DNA from: Microbulbifer hainanensis
GTDB taxonomy: Bacteria; Pseudomonadota; Gammaproteobacteria; Pseudomonadales; Cellvibrionaceae
NCBI RefSeq assembly: GCF_014904735.1
Contig: NZ_JACZCR010000029.1
Span: forward strand, 20,258-84,257
Direction: 5' to 3'
DNA: 64,000 bases
The stretch's first letter is position 1. Every line of letters starts with the position of its first letter. Both the position numbers and the translations under genes were made by a program. Positions 1 to 10,201 of the stretch are shown here, one piece after another. The notes beneath the pieces are model-generated. The model made no database searches, had not been told where the DNA came from, and saw nothing but the letters and a program-made list of their open reading frames with translations.

Positions 1-1014
1 GCCGTAGTGGCTTCCGAACAGGGTGCGCAGCAGCTGCGCGACCTGATCAAGGGTGAAGATCTGCCCACTGAAGTACTGTGGGGCCTGGAGGGGCTCTGCC
101 AGGTGGCGGCGGCTCCCGAGGTGGACGTGGTGATGGCGGCCATTGTCGGTGCGGCGGGGCTGCACCCCACGTTAGCTGCGGTAGAGGCAGGCAAGAAGGT
201 ATTGCTCGCGAATAAGGAGTCGCTAGTGATGGCCGGCCCGGTCTTTACACGTGCCCTGGCGGCGAGCGACGCCCAGTTGCTGCCGATCGACAGCGAGCAC
301 AATGCCATTTTCCAGTGCCTGCCGCAGCCTTACAGCAGCCTTGAAGAGGCCGGGGTGGAGAAGATCCTTCTCACCGGCTCCGGTGGGCCGTTTCGCGCCC
401 GCCCGGTCGGGGAGCTGCATCGGGTGACTCCGGACGAGGCCTGCGCACATCCCAACTGGTCGATGGGACGCAAGATTTCCGTCGATTCTGCCACCATGAT
501 GAACAAGGGGCTGGAGTTTATTGAGGCCTGCCTGCTGTTCGATGCCCGCCCGGAACAGATAGATGTGGTCGTGCACCCGCAGAGTATCGTGCACTCGATG
601 GTACAGTACCGGGATGGCTCGCTGCTGGCGCAGATGGGCAACCCGGATATGCGTACCCCAATCGCCCATGCGCTGGCCTTTCCGGAGCGAATCGACAGTG
701 GTGTTGCCGCGCTGGACCTGATCGCCCAGGGCAGGCTGGATTTCGAAGCGCCGGATCCTCAGAGGTTCCCCTGCCTGCGCCTGGCGCGCGAAGCCATGGA
801 TGCCGGCGGCAGCGCGCCCACGGTGCTGAATGCAGCCAACGAGATCGCGGTAGATGCCTTCCTGCACGGCAGGTTGTCGTTTACTAGTATTCCCGCTGTG
901 ATCGAGCGGGTGCTGGAAAGCGTCGATGCGGTTGAACTGACGGGCCTCGATGCAGTCGAAACAGCGGATCGCAATGCGCGAGAGCTGGCCCAGAAGGTAC
1001 TCGGTGCACTTTGA
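1..1014 (+). CDS. dxr: 1-deoxy-D-xylulose 5-phosphate reductoisomerase (5' end outside window)
   Basis: Converts 1-deoxy-D-xylulose 5-phosphate to 2-C-methyl-erythritol 4-phosphate with NADPH in the MEP isoprenoid pathway (cytosol). The reading frame is already open at base 1, so the start codon and part of the NADPH-binding domain lie upstream; about 337 residues of a usual ~400 are present. Visible family motifs are [12 protein letters not shown], the metal-binding [37 protein letters not shown] and [12 protein letters not shown]. It leads the envelope cluster, as in Pseudomonas where dxr directly precedes rseP. The identification is firm; only the 5' boundary is artificial. Confidence 0.97.
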   Translation, partial: AVVASEQGAQQLRDLIKGEDLPTEVLWGLEGLCQVAAAPEVDVVMAAIVGAAGLHPTLAAVEAGKKVLLANKESLVMAGPVFTRALAASDAQLLPIDSEHNAIFQCLPQPYSSLEEAGVEKILLTGSGGPFRARPVGELHRVTPDEACAHPNWSMGRKISVDSATMMNKGLEFIEACLLFDARPEQIDVVVHPQSIVHSMVQYRDGSLLAQMGNPDMRTPIAHALAFPERIDSGVAALDLIAQGRLDFEAPDPQRFPCLRLAREAMDAGGSAPTVLNAANEIAVDAFLHGRLSFTSIPAVIERVLESVDAVELTGLDAVETADRNARELAQKVLGAL

Positions 1015-1107
1015 GGGGCCGCGGGAGCCTCTAACGGTAGTTCGGGTACGGCTCGCGACCTCCACTAGCGGGGAAGTTCGCGCAATAGAGTGAGTTAGCA
1101 ACTGACT

Positions 1108-2463
1108 ATGGAATTTATTCAAACGGTTATCTGGGCACTGGTTGCCCTGGGCGTACTGGTCACCTTTCACGAGTTGGGTCACTTTCTGGTGGCGCGGGCC
1201 TGTGGAGTCAAGGTGCTGCGCTTTTCCGTGGGATTCGGCCGCAGGCTGCTGTCGCGTTACGACCGCCACGGCACCGAGTTCACTCTGGCGGCAATTCCGC
1301 TCGGTGGCTATGTAAAGATGCTGGATGAGCGGGAAGGGCCAGTACCGCAAGATCAGCTCCATCTCGCGTTTAACCGGAAGAGTGTCTGGGCGCGCATTGC
1401 CATTGCGGCCGCGGGCCCCATCGCCAATTTTCTGCTGGCGATCGTGCTGTTCTGGGCTGTTTTCATGGGAGGGACAGCGGGGCCGGTGCCCATCGTCGGC
1501 TCCGTTGAGCCTGGCACGATCGCCGCGCGCGCGGGCCTGGAGGCGAATCAGGAGATCGTTGCCGTAGATGGTCATCCGACGCCGACCTGGCAGGCACTGA
1601 ACTGGCGTCTGGCCAATCGCCTCGGCGATACCGGGACAATCGAATTTGCCGTGCGCTACCCGGATTCCGATCTCGAGTACCTGATGGGAGCGGATATTGA
1701 TCACTGGCTCTCCGGAAAGGAGGTGCCGGATCCGCTGAAGGAGATCGGACTCGAGTTGTGGACGCCACCGATCAAGATGACGCTGTCGCAGGTTACACCG
1801 GACAGCCCAGCGGATCGCGCGGGTCTGCGTGCCGGGGACAAGATTATCGCGACCGACGGTCGCATTTTTGAGAGCTGGGATAGCTGGACCCAATATGTGC
1901 GCTCCCGGGCTGGCCAGGCCATGCAGGTGGAGGTTGATCGTGACGGTGATCGCCTGACCCTGTCGGTGATCCCGGAGCAAGTAACGCTCGACAGTGGAGA
2001 GCAGATCGGGCGTATCGGTGTTTTACCAGTGGCGGAGACCTGGCCGGAAGACAAGGTGCGGACTTACCACTATGGTATTGTCGCCGCGCTGAGCAAAGGG
2101 CTGCAGGAGACCAGGGATAAGACGCTGTTTACCCTGAATAGCCTCAAAAAACTCATTGTGGGGGAGCTGTCCACCAAGAACTTGAGCGGCCCTATCACCA
2201 TTGCTAAAGTGGCCGGCACTTCGGCAAACGCCGGCTGGCAGTCTTTCCTGTCGCTGTTGGCGTTGCTCAGTATCAGTCTCGGCGTGCTCAATCTGTTGCC
2301 TATCCCGGTACTCGACGGCGGGCATCTCCTCTATTACGGCATTGAGGCCATCAAGGGGTCGCCGGTGTCTGAGCGGGTGCAGTTGATCGGCTTGCAGGTG
2401 GGAATGGCCCTCGTCCTGGGCATCATGGGACTTGCGCTGTACAACGATATCTTGCGTTTGTAA
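1108..2463 (+). CDS. rseP: Site-2 intramembrane zinc metalloprotease RseP/MucP
   Basis: Inner-membrane protease that cuts the transmembrane segment of the anti-sigma factor RseA/MucA after its periplasmic cleavage, so releasing sigma-E. The zinc-binding HELGH is at residues 21-25 inside the first membrane helix, and the third ligand motif LDGGH is at residues 402-406 in a C-terminal helix. Two PDZ domains lie between them (about 115-200 and 220-300). The length, 451 aa, matches E. coli RseP. It starts at an ATG 93 bases after dxr. Its substrate is encoded in the same window at 40299-40991. Confidence 0.97.
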   Translation: MEFIQTVIWALVALGVLVTFHELGHFLVARACGVKVLRFSVGFGRRLLSRYDRHGTEFTLAAIPLGGYVKMLDEREGPVPQDQLHLAFNRKSVWARIAIAAAGPIANFLLAIVLFWAVFMGGTAGPVPIVGSVEPGTIAARAGLEANQEIVAVDGHPTPTWQALNWRLANRLGDTGTIEFAVRYPDSDLEYLMGADIDHWLSGKEVPDPLKEIGLELWTPPIKMTLSQVTPDSPADRAGLRAGDKIIATDGRIFESWDSWTQYVRSRAGQAMQVEVDRDGDRLTLSVIPEQVTLDSGEQIGRIGVLPVAETWPEDKVRTYHYGIVAALSKGLQETRDKTLFTLNSLKKLIVGELSTKNLSGPITIAKVAGTSANAGWQSFLSLLALLSISLGVLNLLPIPVLDGGHLLYYGIEAIKGSPVSERVQLIGLQVGMALVLGIMGLALYNDILRL

Positions 2464-2601
2464 GGCGGCCCCGGCCGCATTAGTGTCCCCTCTGCCGCAT
2501 AGCCGGAGGAGGGCGGCCCCAAAATGGGGCGGGAGAGGGCGGTGCTTGGCTGACCGGCTCTCCAGTGTTTGGAATTGCGAATAAAAACTCGGAATTAGTA
2601 G

Positions 2602-5169
2602 ATGAAAGATTTCCTGAAAGTGGCCTCCCTCGGCTTGGCATTGCCGATTACCGCCGTTGCGCAGTCGTTTGTTGTCAACGATATCCGCGTCGAGGGGCTG
2701 CAGCGTGTATCTGCCGGTACCGTATTTGCGGCGCTGCCGGTGCGCGTGGGCGACCAAATCGAAAGCCTCGATATTCAGAGTGCAACCCGAGCCCTGTTCC
2801 GTACCGGTTACTTTCAGGATATCCAGATTGGCCGCGAAAACGGTGTCCTGGTTATCACTGTGCGCGAGCGGCCGGCTATTTCCAAGATTGAAATTACCGG
2901 CAACAAGGCAATTAAAAGCGAAGACCTGCTCAAGGGCATGAAGGAAAACGGGCTTGCCGAAGGCCAGATTTTCAAGCGTGCCACACTCGAAGGGCTGGCC
3001 CAGGAGCTGCAGCGCCAGTATGTCGCCCAGGGTCGCTATGGCGCCAGTGTGAAAACCGAGGTAAAGGAACTGCCGCGCAACCAGGTCGAGCTGAAAGTGG
3101 TCGTGGACGAGGGTTCCGTCGCGGCGATCAAGCACATCAATATCGTCGGCAATCAGGCGTTTTCCGATGAGGAGCTGGCGAATATCTTTGAGCTGCAGAC
3201 CACTGGCTGGCTGTCCTGGCTCAGAAGTGACGACAAATACTCCAAGGAGAAGCTCACCGGCGACCTCGAGCGGCTCGAGTCCTATTACCTCGACCGGGGT
3301 TATCTGGAGTTCAAGATCGACTCTACCCAGGTTTCCCTGAGCCCGGACAAGCAGAGCGTCTTTATTACCATCAATGTCCACGAAGGCGATGTCTACAAGG
3401 TCAGTGATGTCGAGCTGGCGGGCGACCCCGTAGTGCCCGAGGAGGAAATCAAGCGCCTGCTGCTGGTGCGCAAGGGGCAGACCTTCTCCCAGGTATTGAT
3501 GACCACGACTTCCGATTACATCACCAAGCGCCTCGGCAATGAGGGTTACACCTTTGCCGAAGTCAATGGCATGCCGGAGCCGAACGAAGAAGACAAGACG
3601 GTAAAAGTCACCTTCTTTATTGATCCGGGCAAGCGCGCCTATGTGCGCCGCATCAATTTCCGTGGTAATACCCGGACCTCCGACGAGGTTCTGCGCCGCG
3701 AGATGCGCCAGATGGAGTCTGCTTCCGCCTCATCTGCCCGTATTGAGCAATCCAAAGTACGCCTGGAGCGCCTGGGCTACTTCAAGGATGTGCAGGTGGA
3801 AACGAAAGAGGTGCCCGGCACTTCCGACCAGATTGACGTGGATTACACGGTTGAAGAGCAACCCTCTGGCACCATCGGCGGCACCGTGGGCTATGCCCAA
3901 AACAGCGGCCTCGTACTGGGTGCCAATGTGCAGGAAAACAACTGGTTGGGAACTGGCAAGTCCGTTGGCTTTGCCGTCAACACGTCCAGATACCAGACGG
4001 TCGTCAACTTTTCCTATACCGATCCCTATTTCACGCCGGACGGTGTGAGCCGCGGCTTCAACGTCTTTTACCAGGATCGCGACTATTCAGAGATCGGGGT
4101 GTCCAGCTATAACACCAGCACCTATGGTGCCGGCCTCAGTTTCGGCTACCCGATTTCGGAAATTTCCCGCGTCGGTCTGAATGTGGGCTTTAGCCACCTT
4201 GAGCTGGGGGTTGGGGATTATCCGGTGCAGGAAATCAAGGGCAGTCCGCTTCCCAATGACAGCCTGATCGGTATGGTGGAGTCCGCCGATGTGGCGGATA
4301 TCGATGCCGAACTCACCGGTGCCTTCGAGGCTGGTGAGGCGCTGAATTTGAGCAATCCTACGGATACGAACCTGCTCAATACGAACTTCGACGGTTTCGT
4401 CGATAAAAATGGCGACATGTTCGACTCGTTTTCTGTCACCACTTCCTATGCGCGCTCGACTCTGAACCGCGGTATTCTTGCCACCCGCGGTACCTCCCAG
4501 CGTCTGTCGCTGGAATTTACTCTGCCCGGCGGGGACCTGGAGTACTACAAATTTATTTATACCGGCCAGATGTTCCGTCCGCTGACGAAAGACCTGACAT
4601 TGCGCCTGCGCACCCGCCTGGGCTATGCGAATGGCTACGGCGGCACCATCGGCTTGCCGTTCTTTGAAAACTTTTACGGTGGTGGCTTCGGCTCAGTGCG
4701 CGGCTTTGAACGCAACACGCTGGGCCCGAGATCGACTTCGTATGAATACTATGCCACTAACGACTGCGCGGTGGATGCCGATGGCATTGCATCGAAGTGT
4801 TACGTACAGAACTCGGATACCGGCGAGCTGGTAACAAACCGTTACGACAATCGACCGGATCCGTTCGGCGGCAATGTCCTGATTGAAGGTAGTGCTGAAA
4901 TTATTTTCCCGATTCCGTTCGTGAAGGATCAGCGCTCCATGCAGTCTGCGTTTTTTATCGATGCGGGCAATGTATTTGATACCGACTGTGGTGTTTCGCA
5001 GCTCAACTGCTACGATATCGACGCGAGATATCTCGATGTTTCCGCGGGTATCGGTCTGACCTGGATTACCGGTTTTGGTCCGCTGACGTTCAGTCTGGCC
5101 AAGCCGCTGCAGGAGAACGAGTACGACAAAACGGAAATTTTCCAGTTCTCACTGGGTAATAGTTTCTAA
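2602..5169 (+). CDS. bamA: Outer membrane protein assembly factor BamA
   Basis: Core of the BAM complex, which inserts beta-barrel proteins into the outer membrane. It has a signal peptide ending near AVAQ (residue ~21), five POTRA domains over roughly residues 22-420, and a 16-strand barrel. The lid-loop signature VRGF is at residues 699-702, and the chain ends in the barrel signal QFSLGNSF with a terminal Phe. At 855 aa it is longer than E. coli BamA (810). The extra length lies in an acidic surface-loop region (about residues 533-608) and in two cysteine-bearing loops (C722/C733 and C796/C803). It follows rseP and precedes skp, the usual order. Confidence 0.98.
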   Translation: MKDFLKVASLGLALPITAVAQSFVVNDIRVEGLQRVSAGTVFAALPVRVGDQIESLDIQSATRALFRTGYFQDIQIGRENGVLVITVRERPAISKIEITGNKAIKSEDLLKGMKENGLAEGQIFKRATLEGLAQELQRQYVAQGRYGASVKTEVKELPRNQVELKVVVDEGSVAAIKHINIVGNQAFSDEELANIFELQTTGWLSWLRSDDKYSKEKLTGDLERLESYYLDRGYLEFKIDSTQVSLSPDKQSVFITINVHEGDVYKVSDVELAGDPVVPEEEIKRLLLVRKGQTFSQVLMTTTSDYITKRLGNEGYTFAEVNGMPEPNEEDKTVKVTFFIDPGKRAYVRRINFRGNTRTSDEVLRREMRQMESASASSARIEQSKVRLERLGYFKDVQVETKEVPGTSDQIDVDYTVEEQPSGTIGGTVGYAQNSGLVLGANVQENNWLGTGKSVGFAVNTSRYQTVVNFSYTDPYFTPDGVSRGFNVFYQDRDYSEIGVSSYNTSTYGAGLSFGYPISEISRVGLNVGFSHLELGVGDYPVQEIKGSPLPNDSLIGMVESADVADIDAELTGAFEAGEALNLSNPTDTNLLNTNFDGFVDKNGDMFDSFSVTTSYARSTLNRGILATRGTSQRLSLEFTLPGGDLEYYKFIYTGQMFRPLTKDLTLRLRTRLGYANGYGGTIGLPFFENFYGGGFGSVRGFERNTLGPRSTSYEYYATNDCAVDADGIASKCYVQNSDTGELVTNRYDNRPDPFGGNVLIEGSAEIIFPIPFVKDQRSMQSAFFIDAGNVFDTDCGVSQLNCYDIDARYLDVSAGIGLTWITGFGPLTFSLAKPLQENEYDKTEIFQFSLGNSF

Positions 5170-5181
5170 GGCCGGTAATCC

Positions 5182-5208
5182 GGACTTCTCGGGGTAAATA
5201 GCCTCTTA
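5182..5208 (+). promoter_or_regulatory. Weak sigma-E-like promoter before skp
   Basis: GGACTT (5182-5187), 16 bases, then TCTTA (5204-5208), compared with the sigma-E pattern GAACTT-N16-TCTGA/TCTAA: one mismatch in each box. skp and bamA are sigma-E targets in enterobacteria, which makes the match plausible, but it may be chance. Confidence 0.25.
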
Positions 5209-5247
5209 CGATAAATCGATAAATAAAGTAAATACGGAGAATCTGAA

Positions 5248-5766
5248 GTGCTTAAAAATGTAAAAATTATCGCAGTTCTGCTCGCTGGTATCCTGCTCTC
5301 TGGTGCCGCCGTTGCGCAGAGTAAGGTAGCTGTCTTCAACCTGCAGGCAGCCATCATGAGCACTGACGCTGCCAAGTCCAAAGTTAACGCACTGAAGACC
5401 AGTTCCGAGTACTCCAAGCTGCAGAGCAGCGCCGAGTCCATCCGTGACGAAGTGAAGAAAATGGCAGAGGATGCGCAGAAGAATGGCATGACCTGGTCTG
5501 ATGATCAGAAGGCCGAACAGCAGCGTAAGATGAACTTCAAACGCTCTGATTTCGAAACCACCGTGAAGAAGTTGCGTGCGATGGAGACTCAGGTAGGTCA
5601 GGAAATCCAGAAAGAAATGGCTCCCAAGGCCAAGGCTGCACTGGAAGCTCTCATCAAAGAGCGCAAGCTGGACCTGGTAATGGATGCGAACTCTGCCTTC
5701 TATGCGGGACCGAACATCGATCTGACTGCAGAAGTGGTCAAGCGTATGAACGCCGACAAGAAGTAA
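5248..5766 (+). CDS. skp: Periplasmic chaperone Skp/OmpH
   Basis: Trimeric periplasmic holdase that carries unfolded outer membrane proteins to BamA. The 172-aa product has a signal peptide ending in GAAVAQ (residue ~24) and a long, charged, helical body with many Lys, Glu and Ala residues, as expected for the tentacle coiled coils. The start is GTG at 5248, supported by CGGAGA 8 bases upstream; no ATG fits the signal peptide. It lies 78 bases after bamA and shortly before lpxD. A weak sigma-E-like promoter is noted in the gap. Confidence 0.93.
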   Translation: MLKNVKIIAVLLAGILLSGAAVAQSKVAVFNLQAAIMSTDAAKSKVNALKTSSEYSKLQSSAESIRDEVKKMAEDAQKNGMTWSDDQKAEQQRKMNFKRSDFETTVKKLRAMETQVGQEIQKEMAPKAKAALEALIKERKLDLVMDANSAFYAGPNIDLTAEVVKRMNADKK

Positions 5767-5788
5767 GTACCGACGGCGCTAGTTATTG

Positions 5789-6859
5789 ATGATCGAAAAA
5801 TTGACGCTCGCCCAGCTGGCTGAACAGCTGGGTGCAGAGCTGCGCCTTGCGCCCGGTGCGGATGCCGACCAGGTTCCCTCCGGGCTCAATACGTTGCAGG
5901 ATGCCGCACCCACCGAAATTACTTTTCTCGCCAGTGCCAATTACCGCCGCTTCCTGGTCGGTACCCGCGCCTGTGCCGTGCTGTTACAGGACGGCTCGGC
6001 GGCGGAGTGTCCGGTGACGGCGCTCGTTGTGGATAATCCCTATCACGCCTTTGCCCTGGCCACTGCGCTTTATGATCGTACGCCTGTGCCGACGGCGGGG
6101 GTTCATCCCGCGGCTGTTGTGCATCCGACTGCCGAGGTGGACGGATCCGCGAGTATCGCTGCCGGCGCGGTCGTCGAGGCCCATGCGCGTGTGCACGCGA
6201 ATGCCATCATCGGCACCAACTGCGTGGTGGGTGAGGGCAGTGAAATCGGATCAGGCACGCGGTTGTTTGCGGGTGCTGTGGTTTATCACGGCTGTTCTAT
6301 TGGCCGCGATTGTGTGATTCACAGCCAGGCAGTGATCGGCGCTGATGGTTTCGGTTTTGCGCCCTACCAGCGCCAGTGGACCAAGATTCACCAGCTCGGC
6401 GGTGTCGAGATTGGCGATGACGTGGAGATCGGTGCCTGCACCTGTATCGATCGCGGTGCTCTTGGCAATACGGTGATCGGGCGGGGTGTCAAGATCGACA
6501 ACCAGGTGCAAATCGCGCACAATGTGCAAATTGGTGACTACTCAGCCATTGCCGCCTGTTCGGCCGTGGCGGGGAGTGCGGTCATCGGTAAACACTGCAC
6601 CCTCGCCGGCGGCGCCGGTGTGGTCGGTCACATTACAGTGGCGGACGGAAGTCACATTACTGCCAGGACACTGGTGACCAAATCCATCGACACTGCCGGT
6701 TCCTATTCCAGTGGTACCCCGTTTTCCGACAGTCGCAGCTGGCGCCGCAACGCGGTGCGCTATGCTCAACTCGATCAGATGGCGCGGCGACTGCGGGATT
6801 TGGAAAAGCAGGTGGATGTTATTTCCGCCGGGTCTGAGGATTCCGGCGATAACGACTGA
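5789..6859 (+). CDS. lpxD: UDP-3-O-(3-hydroxyacyl)glucosamine N-acyltransferase LpxD
   Basis: Third step of lipid A synthesis: transfers a 3-hydroxyacyl chain from ACP to the 2-amino group of UDP-3-O-acyl-glucosamine in the cytosol. An N-terminal uridine-binding domain (about 1-100) is followed by a left-handed beta helix of hexapeptide repeats (about 105-310) and a helical tail. The catalytic His is in IAHNVQIGD (His244). The ATG at 5789 is preferred over a TTG three bases earlier, because [18 protein letters not shown] matches family N termini; no strong ribosome site is visible. 356 aa. It lies 22 bases after skp. Confidence 0.96.
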   Translation: MIEKLTLAQLAEQLGAELRLAPGADADQVPSGLNTLQDAAPTEITFLASANYRRFLVGTRACAVLLQDGSAAECPVTALVVDNPYHAFALATALYDRTPVPTAGVHPAAVVHPTAEVDGSASIAAGAVVEAHARVHANAIIGTNCVVGEGSEIGSGTRLFAGAVVYHGCSIGRDCVIHSQAVIGADGFGFAPYQRQWTKIHQLGGVEIGDDVEIGACTCIDRGALGNTVIGRGVKIDNQVQIAHNVQIGDYSAIAACSAVAGSAVIGKHCTLAGGAGVVGHITVADGSHITARTLVTKSIDTAGSYSSGTPFSDSRSWRRNAVRYAQLDQMARRLRDLEKQVDVISAGSEDSGDND

Positions 6860-6952
6860 GCGATCGGCGGCCAGCCGGTCATAGCGCTGAATTTGTCATC
6901 TTCGGGGCACCAGGATACTGGCGCCCCGAAGTGGTTTCTGGGGATATTTGAA

Positions 6953-7390
6953 ATGATGGACGTACGCGAAATTCGTCAATACCTGCCGCACCGCTACCCG
7001 TTTCTGCTGGTGGATCGTGTTGTGGAGCTGGAAGAGGGGAAATATATCAAGGGTTACAAGAATATCTCTGTGAACGAAGAGGTATTCAACGGCCACTTTC
7101 CCGAGATGCCGATTTTCCCCGGCGTGATGATTGTCGAGGCGATGGCGCAGGTGTCGGGTATTCTCGGCTTCAAATCCCTGGGGCAGAAACCGGAGGATGG
7201 ATACCTTTACCTCTTTGCCGGAATCGACAATGTGCGCTTCAAGCGCCAGGTGGTGCCGGGCGATAAGCTCCAGCTTGAGTCTGAAGTGGTTTCAGAGCGT
7301 CGCGGAATCTGGAAATTTGCCTGCAAGGCAAGTGTTGACGGGGAGCTCGCTGCATCGGCCGACGTGCTGTGTGCGGTGAAAAAAGTCTGA
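6953..7390 (+). CDS. fabZ: 3-hydroxyacyl-ACP dehydratase FabZ
   Basis: Hot-dog-fold dehydratase of type II fatty acid synthesis; it removes water from 3-hydroxyacyl-ACP and competes with LpxA/LpxD for that substrate. Signatures are [13 protein letters not shown] near the N terminus and [20 protein letters not shown], which contains the active-site His and Glu. The frame is open further upstream, but ATG at 6953 (or the adjacent 6956) gives [17 protein letters not shown] with a TGGGG ribosome site about 10 bases upstream, and the product (145 aa) has the normal family length. It lies between lpxD and lpxA as in most Proteobacteria. Confidence 0.96.
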   Translation: MMDVREIRQYLPHRYPFLLVDRVVELEEGKYIKGYKNISVNEEVFNGHFPEMPIFPGVMIVEAMAQVSGILGFKSLGQKPEDGYLYLFAGIDNVRFKRQVVPGDKLQLESEVVSERRGIWKFACKASVDGELAASADVLCAVKKV

Positions 7391-7482
7391 CTACAATCGC
7401 ACAGTGACCGAATCGGTTTCTTTGTATCTGAATCGGCTTTAAAGTAGCGGGATTTTCCAGTTTCCGAGGAGTAGGGCGCATA

Positions 7483-8262
7483 ATGCAATCAAATATCCAC
7501 CCCACAGCCATTGTCGATGAGTCGGCAATTCTTGGAGCCGGGGTGAGTATCGGTCCCTACAGTGTTGTGGGGCCGGGTGTCGAGATCGGTGACGGCTGCG
7601 AGATCGCTTCGCATGTCGTACTGAGTGGTCCGACCCGGCTCGGCCGCAATAATCGCATCTACCAGTTTGCCTCTGTCGGCCAGGATACGCCGGACAAGAA
7701 ATACCAGGGTGAAGATACCACCCTGGTGATTGGTGACGACAACGTGATTCGTGAAGGCGTGACCATCCATCGTGGCACCGTGCAGGATCGCGGTGAAACG
7801 ACCATCGGCAATGACAACCTGATCATGGCCTACGCCCACGTCGGTCACGACAGCGTCATCGGTAATCACACCATTCTGGTCAACAACGTAGCCCTGGCGG
7901 GGCACGTGGTCATATGCGACTGGGCCATCCTCAGTGGTTTCAGCATGGTGCATCAGCACTGTACTATCGGCGAACATGCGTTTACCGGTATGGGTGCCGC
8001 TATTGGCAAGGATGTGCCCGCTTATGTCATGGTGGCAGGCAACCCCTGCGAGGCAAAAACCATCAATGCCGAGGGGCTGCGCCGTCGCGGATTCACCCGC
8101 GATGAAATTGCCCTGATCAACAAAGCCTACAAAATTGTCTACCGTCGCGGCCTGACCCTGCAGGAGGCTCTGGAAGCGCTGATCGAATTGCGCGAGCAGT
8201 CGGAAGTCATTCAGCCCTGGATCGACTCCATCAATTCCTCCAGCCGCGGCATCGTGCGCTGA
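7483..8262 (+). CDS. lpxA: Acyl-ACP--UDP-N-acetylglucosamine O-acyltransferase LpxA
   Basis: First enzyme of lipid A synthesis; it adds a 3-hydroxyacyl chain to the 3-OH of UDP-GlcNAc. The 259-aa protein is a left-handed beta helix of hexapeptide repeats (about 1-190) followed by a C-terminal helical domain. The catalytic His lies in MAYAHVGHD (His122, equivalent to His125 of E. coli). GKDVPAYVMVAGNP and EGLRRRGF are family-typical. ATG at 7483, with GAGGAGTAGGG upstream. It lies between fabZ and lpxB in the canonical cluster. Confidence 0.97.
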   Translation: MQSNIHPTAIVDESAILGAGVSIGPYSVVGPGVEIGDGCEIASHVVLSGPTRLGRNNRIYQFASVGQDTPDKKYQGEDTTLVIGDDNVIREGVTIHRGTVQDRGETTIGNDNLIMAYAHVGHDSVIGNHTILVNNVALAGHVVICDWAILSGFSMVHQHCTIGEHAFTGMGAAIGKDVPAYVMVAGNPCEAKTINAEGLRRRGFTRDEIALINKAYKIVYRRGLTLQEALEALIELREQSEVIQPWIDSINSSSRGIVR

Positions 8263-8377
8263 GCGGAACAACCCCAAAGTCACCCTGATACATCGAGAGT
8301 TTCGGCCGCAATCCGGTGAAATAATTCGCTGACAGATTGCGGTCGGCGGCGCGGCCCATCAGAGAGGATTCCTCGGA

Positions 8378-9562
8378 GTGAAAGCCACAGACAAGAAACT
8401 GCGCATCGGCATTGTGGCGGGTGAGGCCTCTGGCGATATTCTCGGTGCGGGCCTGATTACCGCGTTGCAGCAGCAGTTCCCGGACGTGCAGGTGGAGGGT
8501 ATTGCCGGGCCGCGAATGCAGAAACTGGGCGCCAGCTCCCTGTTTCCAATGGAGCGCCTTTCGGTCATGGGGCTGGTCGAGCCGCTCAAGCGCTTGCCGG
8601 AACTGCTCAAGATCCGGCGCACCCTCCGCCAACATTTTATCGACAATCCTCCCGACGTTTTTGTCGGTATTGACTCACCGGATTTCAATCTCGGGTTGGA
8701 GCAGTCGCTGAAATCCGCTGGCATTCCCACCGTGCATTATGTCAGCCCATCGGTATGGGCCTGGCGTCGGGGGCGAATTAAAAAGATCGCGCGCGCGGTG
8801 GATCGCATGTTGACGCTGTTGCCGTTCGAGGCCGAGTTCTATCGCGAACACCGTGTGCCGGTAACATTTGTCGGGCATCCGCTGGCGGATGAAATTCCAC
8901 TGCATGTGGACACAGCAGGTGCGCGGAAAGCACTGGGCTTTGCCGTAGATGACCAGGTTATCGCGCTGTTGCCGGGCAGTCGCGGTGGCGAGGTGCGCCT
9001 GCTCGGTCCGCTATTCCTGCAGGCGGCCCGCTGGTGTCACCAGCGCCGCCCGGAACTGAAGTTCGTCATACCTGCGGCGAATGAGTTGCGCCTGGCGGAA
9101 TTACAGGCGCAGCTGGAACAGTTTCCCGACCTGCCCGTTACGCTGCTCGATGGCAATTCGCACGGCGCTCTGTCTGCAGCCGATAACGTATTGATCGCTT
9201 CCGGTACGGCGACGCTGGAAACCATGCTGCTGAAGAAGCCGATGGTGGTCGCCTACAAGATGGCAAAGCTTTCCTACGCGATATTCTCGCGGATGTTGCA
9301 CACCCCTTGGGTTTCCCTGCCTAACCTTTTGGCTCAGCGGGAACTGGTGCCCGAAATCCTGCAGGATGATGCCACCCCGGAAAACCTCGGTGCGGCATTA
9401 CTGCAGTTCTATGACGATCCGCTACTGTACGATCAGTTGCAGCGCGAGTTCGACGATCTGCACCAACAGCTCCGCCGCGATGCGTCGACACGCGCGGCTG
9501 ACGCGGTGCGCAAACTGGTAGAGGAACGGAGTGAATCGAGTGGCCGCGAAGCGCAGCAGTAA
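8378..9562 (+). CDS. lpxB: Lipid-A-disaccharide synthase LpxB
   Basis: GT19 glycosyltransferase that joins UDP-2,3-diacylglucosamine and lipid X to form the beta-1,6 disaccharide of lipid A, peripherally at the inner membrane. The family start motif IVAGEASGD is at residues ~11-19. [17 protein letters not shown] and [10 protein letters not shown] mark the nucleotide-sugar site. 394 aa. The start is GTG at 8378, with GAGAGGA about 10 bases upstream. Its 3' end overlaps rnhB by 32 bases, so the two genes are probably translated from one message. Confidence 0.96.
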   Translation: MKATDKKLRIGIVAGEASGDILGAGLITALQQQFPDVQVEGIAGPRMQKLGASSLFPMERLSVMGLVEPLKRLPELLKIRRTLRQHFIDNPPDVFVGIDSPDFNLGLEQSLKSAGIPTVHYVSPSVWAWRRGRIKKIARAVDRMLTLLPFEAEFYREHRVPVTFVGHPLADEIPLHVDTAGARKALGFAVDDQVIALLPGSRGGEVRLLGPLFLQAARWCHQRRPELKFVIPAANELRLAELQAQLEQFPDLPVTLLDGNSHGALSAADNVLIASGTATLETMLLKKPMVVAYKMAKLSYAIFSRMLHTPWVSLPNLLAQRELVPEILQDDATPENLGAALLQFYDDPLLYDQLQREFDDLHQQLRRDASTRAADAVRKLVEERSESSGREAQQ

Positions 9563-10169
9563 TATTTCGCTGGAACCCTATGTGTGTCAGTACCGCGGCG
9601 AATTGCTCGCGGGTGTCGATGAGGTTGGGCGCGGCCCGCTGGCCGGTGACGTCGTGGCTGCGGCGGTTATCCTGGATCCCGCGCGCCCCATCGAAGGGCT
9701 GGCGGATTCAAAAAAACTGAGCGAGAAAAAACGCGAGCAGCTGTTCGATCTGATCTGCGAGCGTGCGCTGTCATTTGCGGTCGCGCGGGCCGATGTGGCG
9801 GAAATCGATCGGTTGAATATCCTGCACGCGAGTCTGCTGGCGATGCGTCGCGCGGTAGAGCAGCTGCCGGTGCAGCCGGAATTCGTGCTGGTCGATGGCA
9901 ATAAAAAGCCGGATTGGCGTTATCCCTGCGATACCGTGGTAAAAGGGGATGGTCGGGTTGCCGCGATTGCGGCGGCGTCGATTCTGGCCAAGGTCACCCG
10001 CGATCGGGAAATGGTGGCGCTGGACAAGATCTATCCGGGTTACGGACTCGCGGGGCACAAAGGCTACCCCACCAAGGCGCATTTGCAGGCGCTGGAGCAG
10101 CTAGGCGCGAGCCCAATTCATCGCCAGAGTTTTGCCCCGGTGAAGCAGCTATCCATGGATTTAAGCTAA
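9531..10169 (+). CDS. rnhB: Ribonuclease HII
   Basis: Removes single ribonucleotides from DNA and cleaves RNA in RNA-DNA hybrids. The catalytic pair is in [12 protein letters not shown] (Asp30, Glu31); LVDGN and the later [15 protein letters not shown] are also family signatures. 212 aa. The GTG start at 9531 has GAGGA 5 bases upstream and lies inside lpxB; a second GTG at 9540 is possible. The usual downstream neighbour dnaE is absent: the next gene is on the opposite strand. Confidence 0.94.
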   Translation: MNRVAAKRSSNISLEPYVCQYRGELLAGVDEVGRGPLAGDVVAAAVILDPARPIEGLADSKKLSEKKREQLFDLICERALSFAVARADVAEIDRLNILHASLLAMRRAVEQLPVQPEFVLVDGNKKPDWRYPCDTVVKGDGRVAAIAAASILAKVTRDREMVALDKIYPGYGLAGHKGYPTKAHLQALEQLGASPIHRQSFAPVKQLSMDLS

Positions 10170-10201
10170 TTTGGCAGTTCGAGCCGGGGCGGTGCGCCGG
10201 G

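Noticed and set aside
223..1980. Long minus-strand open frame (585 codons) opposite dxr and rseP
   Set aside because: It lies antisense to two conserved genes, has unconserved Arg/Gly-rich content, and is typical of high-G+C shadow frames.
2023..3381. Long minus-strand frame opposite rseP/bamA
   Set aside because: Antisense to conserved genes; no ribosome site or family motif.
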